Below the pieces are notes generated by a model. It ran no database searches. It worked only from the letters and a program-made list of their open reading frames with translations, and had not been told where the DNA came from. A DNA stretch of 64,000 nt. Source: Limnephilus marmoratus. Lineage: Eukaryota; Arthropoda; Insecta; Trichoptera; Limnephilidae. Positions 42,337 to 56,200 of the stretch are shown one piece after another. The translations under genes were made by a program, and so were the position numbers. Within the stretch, counting starts at the first letter, position 1. Every line of letters begins with the position of its first letter. The DNA lies in contig OU862920.1 in the NCBI GenBank assembly GCA_917880885.1, positions 43,807,019-43,871,018 of the forward strand. The letters are read 5' to 3'.

Positions 42337-44007
42337 GATTCATAAATTATTACAAGATAGAAATACACACTATAAGGCACTAGATGACATTAGAATACTT
42401 TCATCTCACAACCTAGGAATGGAGAACTACATTTAGACCTTGTCAGGACGGGCGCAGGATCAAGTACTTTACAAATAACGACTAAACTATCACGTGAAAA
42501 AACTATTAAAAAGGCAGAACAATTTTAATAATAAAGTGGATTGTTTGTATGATAGAATTCTCCTAATTAATACTAAGGTTAATAAATTAAACATTAAAAA
42601 TTCGATAAGATCTTCTTAGAAATCTTAATAAAACCAGTGCTTCTTTGGTCATGGAACGCGCTGGAACAGCATTTCGTACTTTATTTTTATTTTTTAATTT
42701 AATTTTTTTTTTTTTTTAATAATTTTTAGGCATATTTTTTAATTTCATATAAAAATTGTGTGTTTTAAAATACTTTTCACCCCACTTTCCGACACTCATT
42801 TTCAATATAAAAGCACTCCTTGCAACTTGCAATGTTATCCATATTAATAATTGTGCCATTTGCTGGCAAGCACAACATCGTGCAAAGTGCAATATTTATT
42901 ATCGTTTATAATGCTTAAAAATATAAATTACGATTTGGCATTACATAATTCAAATTGGTGATAATAATTAGATTAAATAATGTAAATATAATAATGTAAT
43001 ACATTGCTCTTTCGCTAATCAATACTGGGGGCTAATTCCCCGTAATACAGAACACATTATATATTGTTCTATTGTAAGTCAATCCTTAAACATACGTTTC
43101 TAATCACAGTAAGAGTTACAATAATAATGGTTATTGACTCCATAATAATAATTAATACTACGTTTTAATCAGGGGCGTAACGACCGCCCAGACAACCAAC
43201 CAACTAATAGATTCGAGGGCTTGGGTATTGAATGTGCAAAAATACATGAATAATTATATCAAAGTTGTGTGACATTCGCTGTTTGACTTCCATGGGTAAT
43301 ATCCTGGGTCTTAGCTGACTTGATTTTAATGAGGATTTTGAAAAGCCTTCGTAATGCCCGATACGAAATCTAAAACAGAATATTTACAAGTATCTCAAAT
43401 GACATTTTTGAATTAACACAAAGCGTTGTGTTTATTGTGTCAAGTAAAAAGGGAGCATACATTAATAACTCAAAAGGGGGGGGGGGGTCCAGCAAAATCT
43501 AACGTTTATTTATTTATTTAATATAATATCTAACATTTCAAATACAATTCAGCAATGTCGACCTCACTGGGTAGCTCACCTGTGCTGAGGCCTCCATTTA
43601 CTTGAAAAGAATATACGAAATGCCCCAAATTTATCACACCAAGGGACCCATGCCCCCAAAGAATTAATTATTGCTTTTGCTTTGTTTGTTTTGTACATTT
43701 ATTAAAGTGTGAAAAAATATGCGAGGTTACTTTTCCGAAGCAATTCCCTTAAAAAATTTCCTGTGGCGAAAAGAAGGTTTTCGATTGACATAATCGTGGG
43801 ACAATTAAAGCGTGTTATGTTTTCTCCAGATCAGATTTCAAATAAATTGGCCTGCGGTGGAGAATTCAGATATACGCTTAACCCATACATGATTTGAAAA
43901 AGTGGTTGATGTTTTTTCGCATTTTTGGAGATATATGTTGTTTAAATTGCCTTGATGTGTGGCTAGCTACGCCACCGGTTTTTAAACCCAAAATTGATGT
44001 GCGGGGA

Positions 44008-44238
44008 TTACACTCCGTTTTGCTCCTCGAGCTGGAGAGCGGGGTTGACGGACCCGGCGTTGACCGTGTACTTTCCGTTGGACACCCAAACGGAGTAGAA
44101 CACGCCGCCATTCTTCTCGGACAGCCGACGCTTCCTCTCCATGTCCTTGCGCGGGGTGTTAGAGATGGTTTTGATAATGCTGTCCCTGCGCCTGTTGTCC
44201 CTCCTCAGGTCGATCTTTTGAGGGAGGTTGAGCCATTC
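44008..44238 (-). CDS. SLC5 gene terminal exon, cytosolic tail
   Basis: Acceptor TTTACAG before 44238, stop TAA at 44010-44008. It encodes 76 residues: [20 protein letters not shown] (very basic), [18 protein letters not shown], ending LQLEEQNGV. No canonical C-terminal PDZ ligand. The interval 44240-45930 is intron with unassigned sequence and no recognised gene. Confidence 0.85.
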   Translation of the reverse strand, partial: EWLNLPQKIDLRRDNRRRDSIIKTISNTPRKDMERKRRLSEKNGGVFYSVWVSNGKYTVNAGSVNPALQLEEQNGV

Positions 44239-47200
44239 CTGTAAATAATTCAAAAGAGTCAGTTAACGAAATAACAAACCTTGATTGATATAGGTACTGT
44301 GCAGGCGCGATCCCTTCATACATACTGTGGATGCGGCACTTCCCTTCCTTTTGAGGCGTATAATAAATATAATAATAATTGTTATTTATTTCTTCAGCAT
44401 TAAAAAAGCTTTTAGCTTATTTTTTCTAGCCGTAAACAACAATATATACCGCAATTTAACGAAACCGTCCCAACCTCAGCGGCCAAAAACAACTAAACAC
44501 AACGCGCGGACCGTACCGAAATAATAACAACAGCATTATCGATGCTAGTGATGTCGAATGTCGCGTAAACGCACCAATGTACCAGCAAACAGTGGATACT
44601 CTGCTCCGTTCCGCATCCACGATGTTAGAAAAAGTTTGATATTTGCGCATGCGCGTTTAGTACTGCCTGCCGAGTTTTGCCTGAAGAAGTATAGGCATTC
44701 GATGGGAGCATCCAACGCGCAGAAAAAAAATAGCATAACAAAGCGCGTGGATTAATTCGGTAAGTTTTAGAGAATTTGATCGCGCCACCATTTTGACAAT
44801 TTGAATAGCGGATGCCGATTGATACGTTAAATATCTTTTTGACTTAGTATTTTTGTCAGTAATCGCATCTTGTTCCAGGGCTAGTATATAAATTTGATAG
44901 TAGGTATTTAAATTTGATATTAGGTAGGTGTATATTTCAGCATCCCTTATACAAAAAGTCACATACCGCCACTGGTACTGTGGGTAAGTTTTCTTTGAGG
45001 CACCACCGAGGAACCGGCTAAGGGGCGCGGAATCTGAGTGTGGTTCACGGCTAGACCGAACGTCTTGCGCATTCTTGCTGGGACTGCCAATCGACTGAAG
45101 AGGACTCCCAACTGTTTGCCATGCCCTTATTATTTATGTACTGTGTCTTCCTTCCCAACAGGTGCTTGTAGGATACGCTGGATACAACCACCCACCTCGT
45201 GGACTTTCACCAACCTGTCCCATTGTCTTGTCTATATTTTGTAATATATTGTATCTTTTATTTTCCGATAAGCACTTGCATACTGCTTACTAACAACGTA
45301 AGTCTAAATTCGTTTAAACTAAGTGTGGCTTCGTTCTTTCAAAAAAATTAGAGTCCTTGCGAGAGACTTGAAGGAGTAACCATTTGTTACTTATACCAGA
45401 GCGGGTAAGTGGTGGATAACCTCCAATGTGGGTTAGTTAAAAAATCTCATATGTTTGTATAGAACAGTTTTCTTGGGTATTTTGTATGTCTAAATGTCGA
45501 AAAGCTCAGAATGTGTGTACCAACGTAAACATAGATTAGAAAAGAATACTAGAAATGTTGATATGGGCTTGTTTCGCGATAGAAAGGTATTTCTAAAAAT
45601 TAAACTAAATATAAACTAAAATTTCAAATATAGAAAGCGTTTCACCTGATATCGTACCTATTTCAGTCTTTAGATATTGGTACGATGTCAGGCAGCGTTA
45701 GAGAGAAAGAGCACGCACTAATTGAAAAGACAATATGCTATCCGTATCGCTCGATCCAAACTTTTAAATCGTTGCCGGGAAATTGATGCGCCCGTGTATT
45801 AAAATGCAATGTTGCCAGTTCTTTTGCAGCACAGTTTCAGACATTTTTTTATTAGTAGTAATTCGTATTGTAAATTGTACAGTCTTTATTCTAAGATAAA
45901 TACCGTATATTCTAAGATAAACAGCGGTTGGGAAATGTTTTTGAAGTAAAACTTCTGTAGCCCCGTTGTAATTAGGAATTCGGATGAAACGGAAATGACG
46001 CATACAGCACCTACGAAGCATAAAACTCCTATCAAGGTTCCTATTGGTTAAGATATAAAACGGAAATGGCGCCAGGTCTGAGCTTATTGGCTGCTTTGAT
46101 TATGATCTCACTTTTCAAAGCTCCTTGGTTATTCATTGGTTGAGATTAATTTGGTAAAGTTTCGCTTCTACCGCGTGTTAAATGCACTCGATTTTTTTAA
46201 TTAGTAAGGATGGTAGTATTTTAAATCGTAGTTTAGAACTTGATGTATCCACCAACTCACCTTAGCCTTGGTGGGCAGCTTCTCGCTGATGCGCAGAATG
46301 GGCGGGGAGATGAGGTCCACGGGAATCGAGGAGGGATCGGTGGGCGTAGTCAGCAGGGAGACCACCATGCCTAGCACCACCGTCACCACGCAGCCGATCA
46401 CCGAGTACCACAGGTAGGAGATCTTGTACACCACCCACACGTCGCTGGGCCTGTAAAAACACATTCAACTATTATGCAATTTAATCCAACCATCGTAAAT
46501 CTGTGATTTGTACATTCCAAAAAATATTAATGGAATCTACAGATTATTTAATTTGGGAGGCGGGTATGGTACCACCGCCTAGGAACCATTTATTGGATAA
46601 TCAACACCTCTCGGTTCGCTACTTTTGGTGACTTAGCAAGGGTGTCGGGGTTCATGGGGGTGAGGTTTGTCTAGGTCTCTCCTTCCTCTCAAAGATGACA
46701 TAAGCACTGAGGGATTTTCCCCTCATGGCCTTCTGTGTGGAGCGAACGTAAAAAATATAATGGCGCACATTTACATCCGGGTGCTCTTTGGAACAATAGT
46801 ATTATTTCTGAACTACTTTCCACTAGAGATGGGTAAGTTCTGCATTTTGCTGGAGGCCCCCGAGTCGTGCTTCCTATTAAAAGCACTCGAGTTCTAGGAG
46901 CAGATCCCGAGTCCGAGTTCTTGGGTGCGGACTAGGTAGTGGGTGCTGTTGCGGCTGTCGTAATACACAGGTTCGGCCGGAGCCGGACGTCGGAGCCGGA
47001 ACCCGCAAAAAAACTCGAAACCGGGGCCTGCTCCCGACTCGCGAGTGGCTCAGACCGCGAACACGGGAACGCCGGAAGCTTTCGGGTTTCGGCTCCGAGT
47101 TCCGGGTTTAGGTCCGAGCCCTGGACCGAGTTTTCTAGCAGTATTCGATTTGAAAAAGGAGTAGGTTCCGCTTCCCGCAAAGAACCGAGTTCATAGCCCA

Positions 47201-50200
47201 CTCCAGCTGAACCTTCACATTGCTCCTTCCAAAGTGGTGTAGTGCACTCAATAGTGCCAAATTCCAATTTGTCGCACTTTTTCGCACATTGCAAATGCGT
47301 CAATATATGATCGAAATATCTAATTACGGCATTGCAATCGCAATCTCTACACTTATCACTTAAGTTTATATGTAGGAACATACTCGAATAAAGAGCGCAT
47401 CTTTGGTAATGATGTTGTAGAGGGTGTATGTACGATTTAGGAGACCCGTATTTTAGGATGAGAAACTCGCCGAGCGAAAACAGTACTTACGGGAAAGGAA
47501 AACTGTGTACAAATGTCAGATTTAAGGTATAACTAACATTAGAACTCAACGAAATGTCTCGAAGACAGCCACCAGTCCGTTAGATCCTATAATTCTGACA
47601 TTACCAATAAAATCTCCTGTTTCAGATGTGACTTTTGTAAAGTATGAAGCACCACTAACAACTTAACGTCGCAACTCAAATACAAACAGATTTTGATAAC
47701 AGAAGGAATGGGTTGACAAATATTTCTATATCTTTGGTGGACGACCTAATGAAAACTATCGCCTTTCGACGAGTTAAGAATTTTAAGAGACTTTAAAAAA
47801 CTTTTTTTCCTCAAGAGGTCATGTGTCAAATTTGTGTTTAATAGGTGGGGATTCGTGTATAGAATATGGAAATATTAAGAATGATTCATATTTTGTCGAA
47901 GAAGATTCATGCAGTAGATTTGGTGCAAAAATTACATGTAAGGAAAATAAACTTACGCAACGAGTTTCTCAGGCAAACCGTTTTGCATAGTTTGGTTGTA
48001 GCACGGACAACCCACGATCGAAAGTTCCTTAGGCTCCTCTTGAACGTGGCCGTTAGCTATGGCCACCTGAGCACCCATTCCAATCCACATCACCAGCGTC
48101 AGAGCCACCAATCCTCCAGTCAAAGCACCCTATTAACAAAAAACAAAAATATTATTATTAACACATTTTACGATTTATTATATTTGGGTACTCTTTACAA
48201 TTGAGAATTTTTCGATAACAAGGATATAATAGAAGCGGGATTTGAACTTGTAATTTATGATATGAAACTTTGAAATATCTCTAGAATGGCCATGAAGGGG
48301 CAGAAGCAAGACACTTTGTAATAATGAAATTCAAGAATTCAAGGGAATGAATGGAAGCATTATAAAAACGGGATTCGAACTCGTAACTAACGTTAGGAAA
48401 CTTTGGAATAGCTTTAGAATAGGAACGCCATAGAAGCAGCGACAATGAAAGAGAGTTCAAGAGAATGAGAACATCATAGAAGCGGGATTCAAACCCATAG
48501 CTTATGATAGGATATTTTGGAGTATCTCAAAAATAGAGACGCTATGGAAGCAGGATACTGGAATAATAAAGCTCTAGAGTTCCAGGTAATGGCGACATCA
48601 CAGAAGCGGAATTCGAACCCACAGTTTATGATAGGATACTTTGGAATATTTCAAGAATATGGATGTCACGAAAGCAGGATATTTTGCAAAGATGAGACTC
48701 TAAAGTTACGGAAAATGGGAAAATTACAGAAGCGAATTTTAACGGGTATTTTGGTAGTCTACCGATAAAAAATTAACAATTCAAATTGAAAAATTTTTGA
48801 TGCGTACTTTTACGTTGTATGCTATTTAATTTGTTTCTTTTACTGTAGACAGCATGGTTTTAAAAAACGGCCCATTATTTAAATTAGTATCGGTGCCTTT
48901 CAGCAAACGATGCGTGAAACGTTCAGTGTTTGCCGAATCTTTTTGCATTTGTTTTGTTCTTTGCTTTGGAGTAATTAATTCAAATTTGGAATTCCTCCAC
49001 CGACAAAACCATCAATTAAATTTGGACACATCCAACATTATTTTAACAGTGAACGTTACACAATTTTATTTAATAAAAAATAATAATAATTATAAATGTG
49101 TTGCTTAGCAACGCAAGCCTTGACGTTTGCTTGTATTTTAGCTCTCTGATTTTTTTTATTGTATCAGATAGAAAAGAATTAGCTTTGATCCCAAAACATA
49201 TAAATATTTGAAAATAAGTATATTAGATAACGTAATAAATAAACTGCCAGTGAACCGTAGGATATTTAGGTAAATAAATACAATTTAAATTTTTCCTTTT
49301 GTGAGGACTTCAGTAACCAAGGTAAACAACTATATTTTGAGATTACGTTGAAATATATTTTGTAGGTAAATTTAATTATATATTTTATTTTGATAACATT
49401 ATTCTACAATATAATATATATTTTAGATTTGTAGTATTGAAGGGTAGTTTACATTAAAATATTTAATTTGGAGATATTGAAAACTATTTGTTGACACTAG
49501 GTAACGACGACAGTTGCTTGGTTACTGGAATGTAGGAATTAATAATAATTAATAAATCATTTCCAAGTTGTTTTGAAAGGTGACACAATGTCATTTTCAA
49601 CCAACGGAAATGAAAATGGGTTTATTATGTCATCTATACAGATGAACATTGATAATCTGAGACCCCAAAAAACAAAAGCAGGTATTCCTAGGCAGCGTAT
49701 GAAATGGACGAACGATGTCAATATGTTCATCGTTCGTTCATATTTTTATGTAACTAAACTAGAAACAGATATGTTATTGTATAGGAAAAAATTACATTTA
49801 CTTTTCTCACAAAATTATCCGGTTGCCCAAGTAAACGAACAAAGATTAGCTGACCAAAAAAGGTCAATTTTCAAAAATAATTTAATTCCTGTAGTAACAT
49901 TAAATCAGATAAGAAAAGAAGTAGCAGATAGATTGCAATTGGAGAATAATTTAGATCAAATTAATACGAGTAGTAATGTTATATTAGATGCATTGAATGA
50001 AGATAGTTTAGCTAATATTCTAGTAGAAGAATCCAATGATATTAGAGTAGATTCAAATAACTTAGACATTATTCATAATCTTAGGGAAATCAATATTGCA
50101 AATTTAAACATACTAGATGATAATGTAATAGAATTAGCTAACTTGCTTCAAAATAATATAAATAGATATATATATATATAGAGCCCACAGTTAGACCAAA

Positions 50201-53200
50201 ATTACCAAAATTGCATACGTCAAAGAAATTATCTAAATTAATTTCTGAATTAAATAATTTAATTTTACCAAAAATAATATTTGACGATATTAGTTTTTTA
50301 GATCTTCATACAATAGTGTACGCTAGTGCTATCACTATATGTAATAAGTTAGGAGTTAAATTAATATCCTCTGATGATAGATCATATAGTTATAGTAAAC
50401 CAGAATGGCAGATTAGATTAGAAAATGATGTAGTATTTTTAAGAAGTAGTATAGCTAGAGTAATTGAATATAAAAATGGAAATAGAAGTAGGAATATTTT
50501 GAGATATGTAGATGAAATTGGGAGAAAATTTGGTTATAGCATTGGTAGTAATAATAATGAAAATATAATCAATGATTTATTAGATTTATTAAAACAAAAA
50601 TTAGGTGTAAAAGCTAGTAGATTAAAAAGATATAATTATACGTATAATAAAAGAAATAATAATAGATTATTTCAGAAAAATGAGAAAATATTTTATTCCA
50701 AACTTGACGATAAACAGAATATTATTTCGAATAATAATATTCCGTTGCCATCTGAATCAGATATGCGCGATTTTTGGACAAACATTTGGAGTAAAGATAT
50801 AAAACATAATAAGGCAGGTAACTGGATAGAAAATGAAGAACTCAATTGTTCAGACATTGAACAAATGAGTTTTTCTGATATATCGGTTGAATTGTTAGCC
50901 AAAATTATAAAAAATACTCATAATTGGAAAGCCACGGGTTGCGATTGGATACATAATTTTTGGTACAAACGTCTAACTACTTTACATCCTCTTTTTGCAA
51001 AAAATCTTTCAAAACTTGTCAGAGAACCTCAAAATTTTCCTAATTTTCTAACTAAGGGCATTACTTATATGTTGCCTAAAAGCGAACATATTAATAATCC
51101 CTCTCAATATAGACCCATTACATGTCTACCGACAATATACAAAATTTTAACCTCTTGCTTGACAGATTTAATATATACTCATTTGGATGAAAAAAATATT
51201 TTATCTGAACAACAAAAAGGTTGTCGCAGAAAACATATGGGATGTAAAGAACAGTTAGTTATTGATTCTGTAATTTTAAAACAAATTCAAAATCAAAAGC
51301 GTAATTTACATACTTGTTATATAGATTATCAAAAAGCTTTTGATAGTGTCCCGCACTCGTGGCTAATCAAAATATTAAAAATATATAAAGTTAACCCAAT
51401 TATAATTAGCTTTTTGAAAAATATTATGTCCTTTTGGAATACAGATTTGCTAGTTAATTTAAAAGGTAAGAAAATAGTAGTACCGGGCATTTAAAAAAAA
51501 AGAGGGATTTTTCAAGGAGACTCATTGAGCCCTCTTTGGTTTTGCTTAGCATTGAATCCCCTTTCTAAAATGTTAATTAAAAGCAAGTTTGGAATAAAAA
51601 TTAAGGGTAATACAAGAGAGAGTAGTATAGTTTCACATCTATTATATATGGATGATATAAAATTATTTTCAAATTCTGAATCAAATTTAGAGAAAATGAT
51701 TAAGGTAGTTAAAATTTTTTCAGATGATATTAAAATGACTTTTGGTTTAGATAAATGTAAAACTATCCATATAGAGAAAGGCAAAATTGTAGATGGAGAC
51801 GAGGGTATATTTAGAAATTTCAAAATTCAAAGTATGAAAGGGGATGAGGTTTATAAATATTTAGGATACCCGCAATCGAATAGATTAGATCACACTAGTA
51901 TTAAAAATGATATTAGGATTAAATTTCAAACTAGGATCAGAAAAATTTTAAAATGCAATCTATCTGCTAAAAATTTAGTAAAAGCAATAAATACTTGGGC
52001 AATACCTCTACTAACGTACTCATTTGGCATAATTAAATGGTCCAATACAGATTTAGATAGTTTAGAACGATTAATTAGAACTACGTTAACAAAATTTAAT
52101 TGCCATCATCCAAATTCAGCTATAGAACGAATTAATTTACCTAGAAATTTAGGAGGTAGAGGTGTAGTCAAAATAACATCTTTGAAACATAATCAGGTAG
52201 AAATGCTTAGAAATTTTTTCCATAGGAAAGCTAATAGCTCAGAAATGCACAAAATAATTTGCAAGGCAGATAGAAATATTACACCTTTAAATTTATATGA
52301 CGAGAATGCCAACATTCTTATAAATACTAACCAGGAATTATTAGATTCCTGGTCAAATAAAATTATTCACGCAAAACACTTCAATTATCTCAACCAAACG
52401 TATGTTGACAAACTTTCGTCAAACAAATGGTTGAGTATTGGAGAGTTGAGCGCAGAAATAGAAGGATTTATGCTTGCCATTCAAGATAGAGTCATTAATA
52501 CTAAAAATTATAGAAAGCATATAATCAAAGATATAAATCAAATTGATGATTTATGTAGAAAATGTTTGGCTTTTCCCGAAACTATAGAACATATTATATC
52601 GGGATGTTCTATATTAGCGCCTTCCGAGTATACATTTAGGCACAATCAGGTTTTAAAAATAATTCACCAAAGTTTGGTAATTAAACATAACTTGATTGAT
52701 TGCCGTAATGTAGTACCTTATTATGAATATGAACCAAATTCATTTATAGAAAATGAATTTTATAAAATATATTATGATAAAACTATACTAACAGACAGAA
52801 CAATTAGTCATAATAGACCTGATATAGTTTTACATGACAAAATTAAAAAAATAACTTATATCATTGATGTAGCTATTCCAAATTCCTGTAATATTCAAAA
52901 AACTGTTTCTGAAAAAATTAGAAAATACACAGATTTAGGAAATGAGATTAAAAGAATTTGGCATTCTCGGACTATAAAAATATTACCATTTGTTATTTCG
53001 GCCACTGGCATAATACCTAGGAATCTGATTCAAAATTTAAGCATATTAGATTTGTCAAAGAATTTGTATATAAAAATGCAAAAAGCAGTAATTTTAAATA
53101 CATGTAGGATTACAAAAGATTTTTTAAATATTTATATTGAGGGATCAGTAGGATTTATAGGTTCAATTAGAAATGCCACAGAGCCGAACCCTCTGATATG

Positions 53201-56200
53201 AAAATATCTGGAGTCGGTGAATTATATTCCCATTTGGTCTCTAGTAGGTTGACATGTTGTTCTTGTATTGTTTTGTATTTATAATACTTATATAGTGCAA
53301 TTGCATAAAGTGGATTCACTATATGATCATTTGGGGAAGTGTATGAAAGGGTTTAGTTTTTCCTTCTTTTTTTTTTTTTTTTTTTTGGGGGGAAAATTTA
53401 ACCCGGACATTTAAATCTGGTGCGTAAAAAAAAAATTAAAATTATGTTTGGCTTTCAGGGACAGCCGAGGCCGCTTTTAGAATCTTTTACAATATTCTAA
53501 TTTTAATACGTAATGTAAGTTATTGTCAAAACTGACATAAAAAAACCATCCGGTATGGGAAAGTGGTGGATCTTCTCGACTATCTCTAAGGTATCTCAAT
53601 TTATAGTTTGAGGCTTTTGTCTAAAGGAAATTTACGTGTAAGTGAAAAATTGTGATTACCTTTGCATTGGCCCAAGGGAAGAACATTCCCAGGGAGAACA
53701 GTCCAAGTGTAACTCCGCCAACCATTCCGTTGAAACTGAGAGCCACTTGCAGAACTGAGCCGAGTTGTTCGACAATGAATACCAACGCGAATGAAATCAC
53801 TCCAAATGCAACCGATATCCACTTTGCAACCTGAAACAGAAAACAATAATTAATTACAAATTAGTAATAAACTCTATCTCGTAGAGGAGTGCGACAACTG
53901 GCGCACGCAACGATTTTGTTCGCCGAGGTGTGCGCGATGTTTAAAGCATATTACTAAATATGCGGTTACATGAGAGACCGAAGATAGACAGGTCTCCAGG
54001 TCAAGGTTAATCATTATCTCTGGTCCTCCATCAATAGGATAGGATAAGGACACCGAAGAGAGACGAGTATCCAGGATTCTGGTCAAGGGGAATCATTATG
54101 CCTGGTCCTCCATCAATAGGATAAGGTGCTGCAGTTGCATGATGCATGATGCATGATGCATTATGCATAGGTGGTGCCAAAAGAGTCGGCGATGTGTGAA
54201 TGCGATGCGGTGCAGACAACTGAATGTGTTGTTAATGAATATCCGCATTCATGAATGATGGCCCCGGAAAAAATTATAAAAGTAAAAGTTTGTGGGTTGT
54301 GATTTTCTAATACTCGTGCCTTATTTGTGCCAAAAATTATTTTTTGTTTTAGATTATATAACGAACTTATCGTAAATAAGTAAAATTGCAAAGTTATAGG
54401 GATTATGCTCACTCTGATCTCATATTTTCAAAGTTTCTGGATTTTTTTCTAAAATTAATATATTAATAGATAAGTGCTGAGTTTTCATAAGTAAATTTAT
54501 ACTTTTACTTACTTTTATTACTTTTTATGAATAAAAAAAAAATAAAATAAAAAAAAATATATAAAAGTCAGATATGACTATATATTATTTATTGTAAAAA
54601 TTTGATATATGATTATCAAACATGGAAAATACGCATGTGGTCTCCAGGACCTACATCAGGTGGTAATGAAACTGAAAAGTACTTCAGGTGGCTAAGGGTT
54701 AAGTTATGTAAAGAGCCAATGAGCCAGCCGCATTTCCACGGAGTGTTAAATAATCATTCGCATGTTTAAGAAAAAATCGATGATAATTAATGCAATAGTA
54801 GAAACTATTACGCCAGAGAAAAAAAATATATTTTCCACAAGAAAAATCTGTCAGAATTTTACACATTATAGGTTTTTCTGCCCCTGGTTTTCGCGGATAT
54901 AATATATTTATAAAGAATTGCGTCATTCACAATACTGGAACAATGAGTTTCTATAAAAGAATGAGTATTGGTTTAGTTTATTTGCCACACACCTACCAAG
55001 AATAGAAATAAATATCTTTGTAAGTAAACAGAATAATATCAGCCGGCAGATGTCAATATGAATAAACAAATGTTTAACGAACCTAATTCAAAGAATGTAT
55101 AAAGTGTTCGCTGCATTACTTCTGCTTGTCAACACGACTCTAAATTTTATGATATCAAATTAAACAGTGAATTAATAACTGGCAAGAACTGGCTAAACCA
55201 ATTCCTACGAAGATCGTTTAACCGAAACAGTGTTGTGTTTTGTTCTTCTGTTGGCCGGTACTAACGGACACGCAAAACAATGAGCGGCTCAGCTATCAGC
55301 ACCGTTCGTGCCTTGATGACTGATGACTGATGACACGTGCGCAACTGTTGGGAAAACGCACAGGGTATTTCGGGCGAAGCATGATGCAAAGGAGAACATG
55401 AAAAAATGCAACGAAAATGTGTGGCTAACAATTGTGTAGTAAACTAAGTTAAAAGAAGACTTAACCCGGAGAGACATAAAATTACTTCGCATTTTCGAAT
55501 TGCAGCTCTAACGTGGTTTCAGACATTCCACAGAAAGCGGTGTCGTCGACTAATTAACACTGTTAATAAAGTCAACATTGGAATGCCGAGAAATTAATAT
55601 CATTGCTTAGGAAATATGGAAAATTAAATTATTTGCATCTCTTCACATCGTCTGCTTAATTGCAGACGTTCATAATGAAATGCTATATATAAAATTTGTT
55701 ATTCTTCTAAAGGTAACATTAACTATAACTTATATAACTGCTTAAAAACGGAATACTCGCCAACTGAAAGGAAAAATTATATGAAATGGCGAGGTGTTTC
55801 AATATCTTCAAAAGTAGATTTATACTGCTTTGAATACATTATATGTTAAAATGTAACATTTAGATCGATACAATTGCAAACTGATAGATATTCCAATTGC
55901 TGCAAATACCACAACCAATTGAACTCAGATAATGGAGGACATTAAATACTAGAGAAGTATCTAAAAAAAGTATGCATAAATATCAAAGTTCTTACAATAA
56001 GAAAATTAATTTGTTTGATCAATTTAAAGAAAAGTTCGTTGGCATAACTAATTCCTGATTTCGCCGGCAGAGATTACTTTGCGGAAAATCTATTTTAAAA
56101 ATGTAAACTACAAAGACAGACATTTTTCCAGTTAGATCCATAAGATTTTAAACATAAAAGCTGAATAAACAGGTTCATTGGATAAAAAGTGCATTCAACA

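Larger units (their letters stand above)
49588..53201 (+). mobile_element. R2/R4-type (restriction-like endonuclease) non-LTR retrotransposon, broken
   Basis: One original ORF of about 1,200 codons, now interrupted twice. Order: N-terminal Myb-like or basic region ([31 protein letters not shown]); reverse transcriptase from about 51050 ([51 protein letters not shown]) with catalytic Y-M-D-D at 51645-51656; CCHC zinc knuckle near 52553-52606 (C-x2-C-x8-H-x4-C); then a restriction-like endonuclease with R-P-D-I-V-L and Y-I-I-D-V-A. It lies in an SLC5 intron, opposite in orientation to the host gene. The frame shifts inside an (AT)n run at about 50165-50181, and an in-frame TAA (51492-51494) sits before an A-run. 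A 3' UTR probably runs to about 53430. Confidence 0.85.

Noticed and set aside
46932..47381. 149-codon minus-strand frame with several Cys and His residues
   Set aside because: The spacing does not fit a BED or other zinc finger convincingly, and half of the frame runs through palindromic GC-rich repeat. Kept only as a possible hAT remnant.
50693..50902. Minus-strand open frame inside the retrotransposon
   Set aside because: It is antisense to the conserved RT-containing frame and has no motif.
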